Notes: generated from the sequence alone by a model not told the origin. DNA of 64,000 nt from Bacteroides cellulosilyticus (GCF_020091405.1 NZ_CP081903.1:1364001-1428000), one strand, 5' to 3'. Shown: positions 1-10,589, counted from the first letter of the stretch. Made by a program: numbers and translations.

Positions 1-1449
1 ATTGGTCAGATAGACCCGGTCTTTCTTCGGCTCGATCACCAGGATATGAGACAAATCGCTCAAAGATATCTCCGCAGCAGGTCTGGCAAGTACGATTCCG
101 AAAGAAGAACACTGGAAATCCTCTACGGTAAATGAGATTTCCATATTGGCGGAAGCTCCTTCGAATACAGCTGCCTGCCAACTGTCTTTGTCTGTCTTGC
201 ATGAAAACACTCCCTCTTTTTCTTTCCAGAGACCACCGTATGTAGGCCAGCCGAAACTATTGGCAGGCTGGTCATATATTACCGGAGAAATCTCCTGAAT
301 ACGAAGTTTAGGCAGCAGGTCAGAGGCATACAAGGCTCTCAATTGCCCTTGGTTGTTCAGCCCTATATTTTTAGGCAATGACAAAACGGAAACGCCATTG
401 TCCACATCTACATACATCAACCTCCGCTCTCCCTGATAATAGACAGTACGCATACTATAACCACTGCTCAACTGTCCGCCTATCAGAACATTGTCCTTCA
501 TATCCTCCACAAAAGGTCCTTGGGGCGAAGCAGCAGTGGCATAGATGGTTCCACGGGTAATGTACGGATCGGAAAATGCAGTCAGACTGCCATTATCCTT
601 AGCAGTAGTCAGAGTCATGTACCAAACGCCTTCGTGCTCAAAGACATCAATCATCTCCGGCATACTGACCCCTGTCGGGTAATATACAATTCCGCGTTGC
701 TCCCAATGAAGCAGATCGGTGGAATATGCCAAACCGATAACAGCCGTAGGAGATGTCAATCCAGACATATCGGAAGAAGAAACAAAGTAGCCATAAAAGC
801 CTCCTCCGGACTTATCCTTAACCACCACCATATCCCGGCAGTCTACCCGGTCCCAGTTCGCATAGCTGCTGCCCGCTGATGAACTACCGGAGAAAGTTAT
901 AAACCAGCGTCCATCAGGCACAATGACAGGATTTCCTTCATATTCTGTCCAAGTATACAGGTCGTCCGATACAGCCACCCCTATGCGCTGCCCCGCCCAC
1001 TTCCGCATGGTATAAAAAGTGTAATATTTTCCTTGGTGCTCTACCGTGCACCCGGTATAGCGGAAATCAGCCTCATTATCCAGATTCTTGTCATAAAGAG
1101 ACAGTACTTCCGGCTTTTCATTCCAGTGCAGCAAATCACCGGAAGCGGCATGCCCGAATCCGCGCAAATTAGTATCACGAGGATAAGAAACACCATTCAC
1201 TATACCCTGAAGATGGAAAAGATGGATCGAGTCTTCCTTTACAATGTACCAATTATCCCACATCATATAGTTATATGGTCGGTACTTCACTTTGTTCACC
1301 ACCCGCAGTCCCGCTTCCGGGTCAGGTGCAGGATCAGGATTTTCTATCGGATTTCCTTTGGTTACTATATTGTCATCTCCACAAGATGCCAGCAGGAAAC
1401 TCCCTGCCAGCAATATGTACCATAATAACAGATTCTTTATGTACTTCAT
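1..1449 (-). CDS. GH32-like five-bladed beta-propeller glycosidase lipoprotein, 3' end outside window
   Basis: The reading frame is open from an ATG at 1449 to the window edge, giving 483 residues without a stop. The N-terminus is a lipoprotein signal (MKYIKNLLLWYILLAGSF, then a LLASC lipobox with Cys near residue 23 followed by Gly-Asp-Asp), so a surface or outer-membrane lipoprotein is likely. The propeller part carries three acidic motifs in GH32 order: MWDNW near residue 60 (nucleophile position), DCRD (RDP-like) and PEMIDV (EC-like general acid). A beta-sandwich-like segment follows (FGWPTYGGLWKEKEG onward), as in GH32 C-terminal modules. GH32 enzymes cleave fructosides; GH43 or GH62 would be the alternative. 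It starts 34 bp after the GH3 stop and is the last visible gene of the PUL 1 operon. Family assignment is from motifs only. Confidence 0.7.
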   Translation of the reverse strand, partial: MKYIKNLLLWYILLAGSFLLASCGDDNIVTKGNPIENPDPAPDPEAGLRVVNKVKYRPYNYMMWDNWYIVKEDSIHLFHLQGIVNGVSYPRDTNLRGFGHAASGDLLHWNEKPEVLSLYDKNLDNEADFRYTGCTVEHQGKYYTFYTMRKWAGQRIGVAVSDDLYTWTEYEGNPVIVPDGRWFITFSGSSSAGSSYANWDRVDCRDMVVVKDKSGGGFYGYFVSSSDMSGLTSPTAVIGLAYSTDLLHWEQRGIVYYPTGVSMPEMIDVFEHEGVWYMTLTTAKDNGSLTAFSDPYITRGTIYATAASPQGPFVEDMKDNVLIGGQLSSGYSMRTVYYQGERRLMYVDVDNGVSVLSLPKNIGLNNQGQLRALYASDLLPKLRIQEISPVIYDQPANSFGWPTYGGLWKEKEGVFSCKTDKDSWQAAVFEGASANMEISFTVEDFQCSSFGIVLARPAAEISLSDLSHILVIEPKKDRVYLTN

Positions 1450-1483
1450 ATAGTTCTTATATCATTCACAAGATTCGTTTGGA

Positions 1484-3946
1484 TCACAACGTTATACTTC
1501 CTTTCAGCAGTAAACACTCAGAGGAAGTCCCTACAAGTATTTCAAAGTCTCCTTTTTCTACTACGAAGCGTTGCTTGTCCATATCGTAATAAGAAAAGGC
1601 ATCATCTTCCAATTCTATGGTGACACGTTTGGTTTCTCCTTTCTTCAGAAAGACTTTTTCATACCCTTTCAGCTCTTTATACGGACGCGGGACAGACGAC
1701 TTCACATCATGCACATACACCTGGGCAACTTCCGCCGCATCCATTTTCCCCGTATTACTTATATCAAACGTTACTTTTATCCGGTTCACCCCATTCTTTT
1801 CAACAATTAGATTATCATAGGCAAAAGTGGTATATGACAACCCGTAACCAAACGGATACAAGGGTTTTATACCCGATTTATCATATCCCCGATACCCCAT
1901 AAAGATACCTTCCGAATATTGTGTACGCTTATACTCGGCAAACTTCATGTTCTCATAATAGCTCTTCGAAACCGGATTATCTTCCCAACGATGCTCTATT
2001 GAAATGGGTAGCTTCCCGCTTGGCGAGATGACACCGGTCAGAATCTCAGCCACTGCACGCCCGCCTTCCTGTCCGGAATACCAAGCCATCACAATCGCTT
2101 TCACTTTATCACCCCAATCGGAAAAATCAATGCCGCCACCAGCATTTACCACTACCACAACGTTATCATGTAAGGAAGTCACTCTGCGAATCAGCTCCAA
2201 CCGAGGTTTAGGCAGGGCAAAAGAACGGTCGGCTCCTTCTCCCTCAATACCACCATCTTCATCACCATTGTTAAAGCCGACACAAAGCACTACATTTTTT
2301 GCCTGAGCTAATGTCTGCTTTAACAGACTTTCATTCAGTATCCCAGTTTTCAAACCAATACGGGCATCTCCGCCATAATTATGATATTCTACACGCAACC
2401 GGTAGTTTTTACCCGCCTCCACTTCTATCACCTGTTCACGTTCCGGCAGATGGTCAGTACAGATCAGTTGATCATTGATATAAGCCCTATAGCCACCTCG
2501 CCCACACATCGTCATGCGTACAAGTCCATTGGTTGCCGGAACATACGTTGCAGTCCAGCGCACAGAAAAGCCGTCAGCCGGAAATCCTTCCAATGGTGTA
2601 CCGGTTCCCCAATCATGGGCAACCTGATTTTCCAGACAAGTCGCATCAGGAGTACCTTTCAATTCTACATTCTTGAAATATTCTGCCTTGAATCCTTTTT
2701 GCTGCTTACCCTCATCTGCATAAATCGCATCCTTCAAATCATCAAACAGCAAATCATCCTTCAGCCGGATTGTATTCCGCTTTTGCAACTGCTCCAGCCC
2801 TTCGGCAATAGAGACAGTAGAAAAAGGAGATACAAAGCCGCTTCCACCACCGGTTACCAGCACTTCCGCATTAGACCCCATCACTACTGTCTTACCTTTC
2901 AGAGGTAACATGTTCCCTTCATTTTTCAGCAATACAATTCCTTCACGGGCAATATCCAAGGCGGTCTGACGCGAATGGGGATTGTCCAGAGCTATAGAAG
3001 TATCTTTAGGGTCCTTATCCAAAAAACCAAAAGCTATCAAAGTCTGCAAAATATGTTGTACTTTCAAATCAATAGTAGCTTCTGTTATCAATCCTTGCTC
3101 TATAGCCGGCATCAGGAGTTCTTCATTCAGATACTCCCCCGCAGGCATTTCCAAATCCAAACCATGATTGGCCGCTCCCACTGTAGAATACACGGAAACC
3201 CAATCCGACATCAGGATTCCTTTAAATCCCCATGTATCTCTCAGTATATCAATATTCAGCCAGCGATTTTCGCTTGCATGTACCCCATTCAGCAAATTAT
3301 AACTATTCATCACAGCTCCTACATGGGCCTCTTTCACTGCTTTCCGGAAAGGTGCAAAATAAACTTCCTGCAAAGTGCGCTCATCTACTTCCGAACTGAC
3401 ATGGTGGCGATCCCATTCCTGGTTGTTAGCCGTAAAATGTTTGATTGTGGCAATCACACCTTCCGATTGCACTCCTAATATGTACTGTTTGGCAACTTCA
3501 CCCGACAAATAAGGGTCCTCGCCAAAATACTCAAAGTTGCGCCCGCACAACGGAGAACGATAAATGTTCACCCCCGGTCCCAGCAGAATGCCTACACCTC
3601 TTGCTTTGGCATCTTGTCCCAATCCTCTGCCAAGCCTGTAGTTCAAATCACGATTCCAAGTGGCAGCAGACAGGATGCCGGATGGATACATCGTACTTTT
3701 CGTATTGTTACGGATACCCTGCGGTCCATCTGCCATAAACACCTCCGGCAATCCCAGACGGGGAACCGGGCAGATTGAAAATCCGCCCGTATAACCCGAT
3801 ATATACCGTAGTTTCTCTTTTAAAGTCATTTTCGCAACGATCTCCTTTGCACGTTGCTCCGCCTCGGAAGTAATAACGACCTGGGCGTTCAGAATGCCTA
3901 TTCCGCATAACAGGATTCCTATGGTAAAATACCTTCTTATATTCAT
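1484..3946 (-). CDS. GH3 beta-glycosidase with PA14 insert
   Basis: A secreted 820-residue glycoside hydrolase of family 3, probably periplasmic. A signal peptide ends at ILNAQ (residues 1-22). The TIM-barrel domain contains the KH-F motif at 169-171 and the nucleophile Asp248 in GILMSDW. A PA14 carbohydrate-binding domain (about 415-545, starting QKGFKAEYFKN) is inserted into the second alpha/beta sandwich domain, as in many Bacteroides beta-glucosidases. A fibronectin III-like domain forms the C-terminus (about 715-820). The family releases beta-linked glucose, xylose or related sugars, and the exact substrate is not visible. It lies 39 bp after susD and 34 bp before the GH32-like gene, in one operon. 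No key residue appears to be missing. Confidence 0.9.
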   Translation of the reverse strand: MNIRRYFTIGILLCGIGILNAQVVITSEAEQRAKEIVAKMTLKEKLRYISGYTGGFSICPVPRLGLPEVFMADGPQGIRNNTKSTMYPSGILSAATWNRDLNYRLGRGLGQDAKARGVGILLGPGVNIYRSPLCGRNFEYFGEDPYLSGEVAKQYILGVQSEGVIATIKHFTANNQEWDRHHVSSEVDERTLQEVYFAPFRKAVKEAHVGAVMNSYNLLNGVHASENRWLNIDILRDTWGFKGILMSDWVSVYSTVGAANHGLDLEMPAGEYLNEELLMPAIEQGLITEATIDLKVQHILQTLIAFGFLDKDPKDTSIALDNPHSRQTALDIAREGIVLLKNEGNMLPLKGKTVVMGSNAEVLVTGGGSGFVSPFSTVSIAEGLEQLQKRNTIRLKDDLLFDDLKDAIYADEGKQQKGFKAEYFKNVELKGTPDATCLENQVAHDWGTGTPLEGFPADGFSVRWTATYVPATNGLVRMTMCGRGGYRAYINDQLICTDHLPEREQVIEVEAGKNYRLRVEYHNYGGDARIGLKTGILNESLLKQTLAQAKNVVLCVGFNNGDEDGGIEGEGADRSFALPKPRLELIRRVTSLHDNVVVVVNAGGGIDFSDWGDKVKAIVMAWYSGQEGGRAVAEILTGVISPSGKLPISIEHRWEDNPVSKSYYENMKFAEYKRTQYSEGIFMGYRGYDKSGIKPLYPFGYGLSYTTFAYDNLIVEKNGVNRIKVTFDISNTGKMDAAEVAQVYVHDVKSSVPRPYKELKGYEKVFLKKGETKRVTIELEDDAFSYYDMDKQRFVVEKGDFEILVGTSSECLLLKGSITL

Positions 3947-3985
3947 CTTCAGTCTCTATTTATTCAGATTATTCAAAGTATCATA

Positions 3986-5881
3986 CTACTTGTCCCAACC
4001 CGGACTCTGAACCAGATTCGGATTATTATCCATATCTCCCTGAGGAATAGGGAACCAGTAGAACTTCTTATCAAAAACACGGTTCTGATAGGATGAACGC
4101 TTATAGAAATCCTGTGTGGTGGTGGCTTGCCTGTTCATGCCATAAAATTTAGTATTCAGCGTCTTATCCCCAATCATCCAGCGACGGATATCATTGTGAC
4201 GGATTTCTGTTTCACAACACAATTCCACTCGACGTTCACGACGGATAATATCACGCATTTCTTCCTGCGTACCGGGAGCGGGAATCATTCCTTGCCCATT
4301 TCCATATTGTGGAATGCCTGCCCGTTCACGAATGAGATTCAGATATGTCAGGATATCCGGATTACCGGGATCAGACTCATTCAGAGCTTCTACATAGTTC
4401 AGATAAGCTTCACCGAGACGGTAAAGGATGGAAGGATAGTAGTTCCATTGCTCAATGACAGGATTGTTTTCCGGATGAATCAGTTTACGCATCAGATAGC
4501 AGGACTCGGGACAGTCAGGATTGTTATTCTCCGGCTGGCCGGAAAGAAAGTTCAACGGTCTTTCCAACCTGTTGTACCAACAGCCGTTGTATAATACGGA
4601 AACATAGAAGCGAGGCTCACGTTGGCAATACATTTTATATGTACCTGCATTCGTAATCATACCATGATTGTTCTCCACATCATTATTCCAGCATCCTTCG
4701 GTCCAGTTTGTGGTACGAAACTCAGGAGCAGCAGAAAAACCGGATTCACTGTAACCGCTCTGAGTGTTGATAATGGGACGCCCCACATCATTATTTTCAT
4801 ACCCCAGAATAGGCGGGAGCCCATTGTTCATAAAGAAAGCATCAACCAACGACTGGCTAACCCCCAGTCCGCTGCCACGGCCCACACCACGGGGTGCCGC
4901 CAGAAATGGAATAGCCCAATATGCCCAGTTGGGACGGGCAAATAAGATTTCCTTGTTTCCTTGCGATTCCTTCTTCCACATCATATTCTGGTAAGATAAG
5001 AATGGATCTATCTCTCCGTTGATATATTCCTTATAAAGTCCTCTTCCTGCTGAATGGGCGGCATCAATCAGTTCTTTAGCGGCTTTTGCTGCACGCGTCC
5101 ATTTGGAGGCATCATATGTGCTGTTAAAAAGCTCAACTCCATCTTTATTTACATGCTCTTTATACTCCGCATTACCATTCACCAACGGACTGGCGGCAAA
5201 TAGTAAAAGACGGGAACGGACAGCCAGACACATCAAGGAGGTAGCACGGCCAAATTTCTCAGCCTGAGGATAGACAGCCGGTAACCCCTTGGATACTTCC
5301 AGTAACTCATTATCTATCCAATTGACAATTTCGTCGAACGGAGTCTGTGTAGCCAGCAATTCATTGGCAGGTGTATCGAGCGGCCACAACTTATCAGGAT
5401 TAAAAGGTACAGGACCATATTTTTCAACCAGTAATGTATAATAATAAGCTATCAGGAAACGAGCCTCCAGCTTCATATATTCCACTTCCTGACTTGTCAA
5501 TAACTGAGCTTCATTAGGCTTCACATTTTGAATAAAAATCAGAGAAGAACGGATGCGTTTCGGCAATACGCTCCAATAATCACGGTCGACGGTACTTGCA
5601 GGATTCCAGTTTCCGGACTGGAAATAGATGCAAGGCCATCCCCACTGCGCCCATATTGTATTCGGGGTTACATCATCCGCCATTATTCCCTCCTGGTGGA
5701 TGAACCTTTCATGGTCAGGGATACTGGAATAACATCCGGCCAGCCATTCTTCCGTATTGACCTTATTCCCAAAAACCATATCCAACGTCTCCATATCATC
5801 CGGAGACTTATCCAGAAAATCGGTACAAGAAGCTATAGACAGCAAAGCTCCCAGTAAGAAAATATATTTGAATGTTTTCAT
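3986..5881 (-). CDS. susD: SusD/RagB family nutrient-binding lipoprotein (PUL 1)
   Basis: A 631-residue outer-membrane lipoprotein that captures oligosaccharide at the cell surface and closes as a lid on its SusC partner. The signal peptide ends in a lipobox at ASC, followed by TDFLDKSP, a typical SusD start. The helical TPR-like half and the RagB/SusD signature LGEAYLNYVEALNE (about residues 475-490) are visible. The C-terminal segment YWFPIPQGDMDNNPNLVQSPGW is the standard family ending. It starts 28 bp after the susC stop, so the two are co-transcribed. The glycan cannot be inferred from SusD alone. Confidence 0.95.
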   Translation of the reverse strand: MKTFKYIFLLGALLSIASCTDFLDKSPDDMETLDMVFGNKVNTEEWLAGCYSSIPDHERFIHQEGIMADDVTPNTIWAQWGWPCIYFQSGNWNPASTVDRDYWSVLPKRIRSSLIFIQNVKPNEAQLLTSQEVEYMKLEARFLIAYYYTLLVEKYGPVPFNPDKLWPLDTPANELLATQTPFDEIVNWIDNELLEVSKGLPAVYPQAEKFGRATSLMCLAVRSRLLLFAASPLVNGNAEYKEHVNKDGVELFNSTYDASKWTRAAKAAKELIDAAHSAGRGLYKEYINGEIDPFLSYQNMMWKKESQGNKEILFARPNWAYWAIPFLAAPRGVGRGSGLGVSQSLVDAFFMNNGLPPILGYENNDVGRPIINTQSGYSESGFSAAPEFRTTNWTEGCWNNDVENNHGMITNAGTYKMYCQREPRFYVSVLYNGCWYNRLERPLNFLSGQPENNNPDCPESCYLMRKLIHPENNPVIEQWNYYPSILYRLGEAYLNYVEALNESDPGNPDILTYLNLIRERAGIPQYGNGQGMIPAPGTQEEMRDIIRRERRVELCCETEIRHNDIRRWMIGDKTLNTKFYGMNRQATTTQDFYKRSSYQNRVFDKKFYWFPIPQGDMDNNPNLVQSPGWDK

Positions 5882-5909
5882 ATCATTATCATTTTATATT
5901 TATTACTTC

Positions 5910-8900
5910 TTAGAAAGAGACATTTAAACCAAGTGATACGGACTTCGTAATAGGATAGCACTGTCCGTTCGGAGTATCCAACTCGGGATCCCACATTTTG
6001 AACTTAGAGAATTGCAGCAGATTAGATCCGGCAATGAAGATACGCGCACTTTGAATAAAGTTCGGTAACAGCGTCTTTTTAGAGAAGCTATACCCTAGCT
6101 CGATATTTTTCAACCGCAACATACTCATATTACGCAGCCACCAAGTGGACGATTGTGCATTGTTCTTGTTTTCCATACGGGAAAGGCGGGGCCAAAATAC
6201 ATTCTGACTTGGATTTTCGGGGGTCCACCGATCATTGTAATTGGAGTAAATAGCACCCCAACCGTCACCGCTTCCCGGAATAAAAGCATTCTTACCGGCA
6301 CCAATCACACGGTAAGTCTTGCCGTTGCCCTGAAAGAAGAAGCCAAGATCAAACTGCCGGTATTTCACAGTCGCACCAAAACCATACACCAATTGGGGAT
6401 CTATCGTACCACCGATAGCTGTTTCATCGAAACTATCCACAACGCCATCATCATTCAGGTCTTTATATTTGATGTCACCCGGACGTACCGGTCCGAAGGT
6501 ATGCTTAGGAAGTCCCTCCTTCAGTGAACCATCTGCCTTGAAATCATCTTCCGTAAACAATCCCTCGTCTACAAGACCGAACAATTGGTTAATGCGGTGC
6601 CCTGTGCGGGCACGATTGGTTCCTACTACAGAAAGCGGTTCATCCATTTCCCTTATTTTGCTTTGTGCATAAGTGAAAGTTCCCTGTAACATGATAGTCC
6701 AATCCTTACCCAGTTGCTTATTAAAGGCCAGTGACAAATCAATACCCTGATTGCTCGCCTCACCATAGTTGGCAAAAGGCACTTGAATAAATCCCGCGGT
6801 AGAAGGTATAGTCTGACGTTGCAGGAAAATATCATAACGAAGGTCATAGAAGTAATCGACAGACAGATCTAAAGCATTCCATAACCCCAGATCGATGCCG
6901 ACATTGAGTTTCTTTACTTTTTCCCAAGTCAGAAGAGGAGAACCGGCCAATCCCTCCTGCTTGCCATTTGCATAACCATAATTGTTATCAACCCCCCAGT
7001 AGTAACCATCCGTCACATCAATCGTAGTCAGATAAGGGAAACGGATATCCCTGCGGTTCTGGCCTAGACAATCATTACCGACCAATCCGTAAGAGCCGCG
7101 AAGTTTTAAAGTAGAAAGAGTATTCTTATAGCGTTCCATAAAGGGTTCTTCCGATATCACCCAGCCCAGAGCTACGGAAGGGAAGAATCCGAAGCGGTGT
7201 CCGCTGGCAAAGTTCTCAGAACCGTTATAACCAAAATTGACCTCGCCTACGTAACGACTATCATACGTATAAGACGCGCGTCCTGCTATACCCTGAAAAC
7301 GGAATGGTAGTTTCTCACCTTCATCAAGGCTACGCTGGTTATACATAAACATTGCACTAATGGCATGCTTACCAAATGTCTGGTCATAATTGACTGAACC
7401 TTCAAGATATACACTCTTCGTTCCAAACTCGGCCTCCTTCATGTAATCAAGATAAGGCTTACCATAACTCTGAATAGTAAGATTAAGTGTACCGTCCGGA
7501 TTACGTCTGGTGGCTGCTGCATCGTAGTAATTCGGCTCCTTGGTACGAAGCACAGAGTTAGCGGAATAACTATCAAATGAGAAAACTCCTTTCACCTTTA
7601 ATCCCGGTAATAGGAACTTTAAATCTTGCTCAACAGAGAACAACGACTCTATCTTGGTCGTATTGGTGTTTTTATATCCATTTTGCGTCGTTACAGCCCA
7701 TGGATTATTATGTTGGCCATGTTTGGGAATCTCACCGGTGGAGTAGCGTGTAGGATGTACATAAGGGGGAGTGAAGAAAGCATCTTCATACAACTTCGGA
7801 GCTCTGTCCGGTGCACTTGTTCCTTCCTGTAAATACCCGCCGATGCTAACACGCAACAGAGTGGTAGGTGTCACATTCACATCCACATTCGAGCGTAAGT
7901 TATAACGGCGTAGTCTGGTAGAGGAATCCCACTCTTGACGTGAATCATTCTCAAGAAGTCCCTTCTCCGAATAAACCGAAGCAACCAACGAATAGCGAAG
8001 AATCTCACTACCCCCGCTTACTTCAAGGTTAGCACGTGTGTTATGCCCCATATCTTTCATGATTGCATCTATCCAGTCTACATCCGGATAGAGGTCGGGA
8101 TCTTCACCCGTACGATATTTTTCAATATCCTTATAAGGTGCCGGTAAACCTTCGTCAGCATACAGTTCGTTCATCAGGCTCAGATAGTCATACGACCCGA
8201 TCAACTTAGGTGTTTTTCCCAACATCGTAACGGCCTGCTCAAAACGTACATTCACTGAAGGCTTTCCTATCTTGCCACGCTTTGTATTGATCAGGATAAC
8301 ACCATTCGCACCACGAACACCATATACCGCACTGGCAGATGCATCTTTCAGTATGGAAAACGACTCTATTTCAGCAGGATCGATATTATTCAGATCCCGT
8401 TCGATGCCATCAACAAGAACCAGGGGATTGTTGCTTCCTTTGAAAGAAGAGATGCCGCGGATAAAGAAAGTGGAGTTATCATACCCCGGTTCCCCGGTAC
8501 GTTGCGCCCCGATGACACCTGCCAGTTGTCCAATCAGGTTAGTACTCATGGAACGGCTTGTACCTACCTGTAGTTTCCTCGGCTCGATGGTAGTGACGGC
8601 ACCCACCACAGAAACTTTCTTCTGCTTGCCAAAACCTACCACCACGACCTCATCCAATGCCTTTGCATCTTCTTTCAGTGCCACATTGACGTTCAACTGA
8701 TTCCCAACAGTGATTTCTTGTGATTCGAAACCTATATACTGGAATACAAGTACGGATTTCTTATCCGGAACAGTAATAAAATAGTTTCCGTCCACATCGG
8801 TAACAGTACCCGACGTTGTTCCCTTTATTACGATATTCACTCCCGGTAACGGTTCACGCTGCATATCCCGCACGGTACCGTTTATCGCAATTCCTTTCTT

Positions 8901-9065
8901 TTGCTGGGTAACTTCCATTACACCGGCATTGTCAAACGTATGTGCTTCCATAGTCGATACCGGTTTTGTATAGTCATCCTCAGCTGCAAGGGGAAGACTC
9001 ACTAGACCCAGTAAACCGGCAAAACATACTCGTTGTAAATTAATAATCAGTGCTTTCTTGTACAT
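5910..9065 (-). CDS. susC: SusC/RagA TonB-dependent outer-membrane transporter (PUL 1)
   Basis: A 1051-residue TonB-dependent transporter importing oligosaccharides through the outer membrane. After a signal peptide ending at LPLAA there is a CarboxypepD_reg-like domain (IAINGTVRDMQREPLPGVNI onward, about 60-140). The TonB-box-like stretch DEVVVVGFGKQKK and the plug domain (GRANGVI-type motif here VRGANGVILINTKRG) follow, then the 22-strand barrel, ending in LGLNVSF. The TonB box reads VGFGKQKKVSVVGAV instead of the commoner VGYG-T-TGAV. The gene lies 149 bp downstream of the MFS symporter gene and probably belongs to the same transcript. No separate TAnnTTTG box was found in the gap; a variant with a 3-nt spacer overlaps a weak hairpin at 9113-9132. 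Confidence 0.95.
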   Translation of the reverse strand: MYKKALIINLQRVCFAGLLGLVSLPLAAEDDYTKPVSTMEAHTFDNAGVMEVTQQKKGIAINGTVRDMQREPLPGVNIVIKGTTSGTVTDVDGNYFITVPDKKSVLVFQYIGFESQEITVGNQLNVNVALKEDAKALDEVVVVGFGKQKKVSVVGAVTTIEPRKLQVGTSRSMSTNLIGQLAGVIGAQRTGEPGYDNSTFFIRGISSFKGSNNPLVLVDGIERDLNNIDPAEIESFSILKDASASAVYGVRGANGVILINTKRGKIGKPSVNVRFEQAVTMLGKTPKLIGSYDYLSLMNELYADEGLPAPYKDIEKYRTGEDPDLYPDVDWIDAIMKDMGHNTRANLEVSGGSEILRYSLVASVYSEKGLLENDSRQEWDSSTRLRRYNLRSNVDVNVTPTTLLRVSIGGYLQEGTSAPDRAPKLYEDAFFTPPYVHPTRYSTGEIPKHGQHNNPWAVTTQNGYKNTNTTKIESLFSVEQDLKFLLPGLKVKGVFSFDSYSANSVLRTKEPNYYDAAATRRNPDGTLNLTIQSYGKPYLDYMKEAEFGTKSVYLEGSVNYDQTFGKHAISAMFMYNQRSLDEGEKLPFRFQGIAGRASYTYDSRYVGEVNFGYNGSENFASGHRFGFFPSVALGWVISEEPFMERYKNTLSTLKLRGSYGLVGNDCLGQNRRDIRFPYLTTIDVTDGYYWGVDNNYGYANGKQEGLAGSPLLTWEKVKKLNVGIDLGLWNALDLSVDYFYDLRYDIFLQRQTIPSTAGFIQVPFANYGEASNQGIDLSLAFNKQLGKDWTIMLQGTFTYAQSKIREMDEPLSVVGTNRARTGHRINQLFGLVDEGLFTEDDFKADGSLKEGLPKHTFGPVRPGDIKYKDLNDDGVVDSFDETAIGGTIDPQLVYGFGATVKYRQFDLGFFFQGNGKTYRVIGAGKNAFIPGSGDGWGAIYSNYNDRWTPENPSQNVFWPRLSRMENKNNAQSSTWWLRNMSMLRLKNIELGYSFSKKTLLPNFIQSARIFIAGSNLLQFSKFKMWDPELDTPNGQCYPITKSVSLGLNVSF

Positions 9066-9214
9066 GATTAGATTGATTTGATTAACATTAAATAGTATAC
9101 ATCTCTCTTGTATATGCTTATATCAAAGCATAAGATATTTGAAATCGTTTCTGTTTCTTCTTGATCATTGCATAGGCACTACATCTTTTAAAGGTTAAAC
9201 TTATTTCTATCCAT

Positions 9215-10546
9215 TCATAAATTCTCACTTAATTCTTCCAATGACTTGCCTTTTGTTTCGGGAAAGTATAGCCAGGCCACCAGCATCTGCAACAGCATCA
9301 TAATGGAGAAAAATCCGAAAGTGAAAGCAAGACCGATTCCCCCATTTTCCGCTATCACCGGGAAACAGAATGTTATCAGAGCTGCAAAAAGCCAATGGGT
9401 TAAACTACCCAACGATTGTCCTTTGCTCCGCACCGAGTTAGGAAAGACCTCAGCTATCAACACCCAGATTACAGCACCGGTAGACATACCGAAGAAAGCG
9501 ATATAAAATAAAATTGAGATTAACAGAGGAATACCACCCAGATCGAAGGCAAAGAATATGTAGGAAGCAACACCCAAGCATACCGCCATACCCATTGAGC
9601 CAAACATAAGCAATTTACGCCGACCAGCTTTATCTATCAGCAGGAAGCCTATAAATGTGAAAACCAGGTTCACGATGCCAATAGCTACAGATTGTAGTAA
9701 AGAGTCTCCCGACGATAAACCACTCTGCTCAAATATTCTCGGTGCATAATACAAAATAGCATTAATGCCGGAGAATTGATTAAACATAGCAACCAGAAAA
9801 GCAACAATGATAGCTTTCTTATTCGCTTTAGTGAAAAGAGCACCTTTCTGAGCAATATTCTTCCTGATCTGTTGCTGTATAGCCCCGACTACTTGCTCTA
9901 CCTGCGTATCATCAATCTGCATCAGTACCTCTTTAGCCTGAGCTATTTTATTCTTCATCACCAGGAAGCGAGGACTTTCGGGAACAAAGAACAACAGGAT
10001 GAAATAGATTAAAGCCGGAACCCCCTCAATACCCAACATGATACGCCATGAATAATCCGACAAATCATATAACAGGTAGTTGGAAACATAAGCCATCAGT
10101 ATACCGAATATCACATTGATCTGAAAAATAGCGGTCATCTGTCCTCTCACTTTAGCCGGAGCCACCTCTGATATATACATAGGCGCCACCACCGATGAAG
10201 CCCCCACACCCAACCCGCCAATAAAGCGGAAAAAGATCAAAGAACCTGCATCAAACGAAAAAGCACATCCTACGGCAGAAAGCAAATAGACCGACGCTAT
10301 AATCAGCAACATAGGACGCCTTCCATATTTATCCACAGGCTTACTGATTCCCAAAGCCCCGATAACCGTCCCGATTAGCGCAGAAGAAATAGTAAATCCA
10401 TGCTCTACGGAGGTTAAACTGAATATAGCCTGAATGGTCTTTTCTACACCGGAAATAACCGCTGTATCAAACCCGAAAAGGAAACCGCCTAAAGAGACAA
10501 TTACCGACCAACTTAATATACGAAAATAGTTTTTCATGGTATCCAT
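9215..10546 (-). CDS. MFS sugar porter (sugar:H+ symporter)
   Basis: A 443-residue inner-membrane major facilitator of the sugar porter subfamily, with about 12 hydrophobic segments. Signatures include DKYGRRPMLL between TM2 and TM3, GGLGVGASSVVAPMYISEVA, PESPRFL before the central loop, DKAGRRKLL between TM8 and TM9, and a PETKGKSLEEL terminus. These match xylose, arabinose, galactose or fructose:H+ symporters, and the sugar cannot be told from motifs. In fructan PULs of Bacteroides such a symporter brings fructose into the cytoplasm. It is the first gene after a perfect -7 box at 10582-10589. Translation could start at Met1 or at Met4 (MKNYF). Confidence 0.9.
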   Translation of the reverse strand: MDTMKNYFRILSWSVIVSLGGFLFGFDTAVISGVEKTIQAIFSLTSVEHGFTISSALIGTVIGALGISKPVDKYGRRPMLLIIASVYLLSAVGCAFSFDAGSLIFFRFIGGLGVGASSVVAPMYISEVAPAKVRGQMTAIFQINVIFGILMAYVSNYLLYDLSDYSWRIMLGIEGVPALIYFILLFFVPESPRFLVMKNKIAQAKEVLMQIDDTQVEQVVGAIQQQIRKNIAQKGALFTKANKKAIIVAFLVAMFNQFSGINAILYYAPRIFEQSGLSSGDSLLQSVAIGIVNLVFTFIGFLLIDKAGRRKLLMFGSMGMAVCLGVASYIFFAFDLGGIPLLISILFYIAFFGMSTGAVIWVLIAEVFPNSVRSKGQSLGSLTHWLFAALITFCFPVIAENGGIGLAFTFGFFSIMMLLQMLVAWLYFPETKGKSLEELSENL

Positions 10547-10581
10547 TTATTTTATGATAATAATGAAGAGGAAATCGTTGC

Positions 10582-10589
10582 ACAAATAT
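10582..10589 (-). promoter_or_regulatory. Bacteroides -7 promoter box for the symporter-susCD-GH3-GH32 operon
   Basis: On the minus strand this reads TATATTTG, a perfect TAnnTTTG. It lies 36 bp upstream of the symporter start. No TTTG -33 box is present at the usual spacing, which suggests an activator-dependent promoter. A 7-bp inverted repeat (10621-10656) lies just upstream. The PUL 2 operator motif is absent at the corresponding position. Confidence 0.6.

Noticed and set aside
3954..3965. CTCTATTTATTC between GH3 and susD of PUL 1, 10 of 12 to the operator core
   Set aside because: The second half-site and a -7 box at 35 bp are both absent and it lies inside an operon; a chance match in AT-rich DNA.
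9113..9132. Hairpin TATGCTT/AAGCATA between the symporter and susC of PUL 1
   Set aside because: The stem is only 7 bp of A/T-rich pairs with no U-tract; too weak to call a terminator or attenuator.
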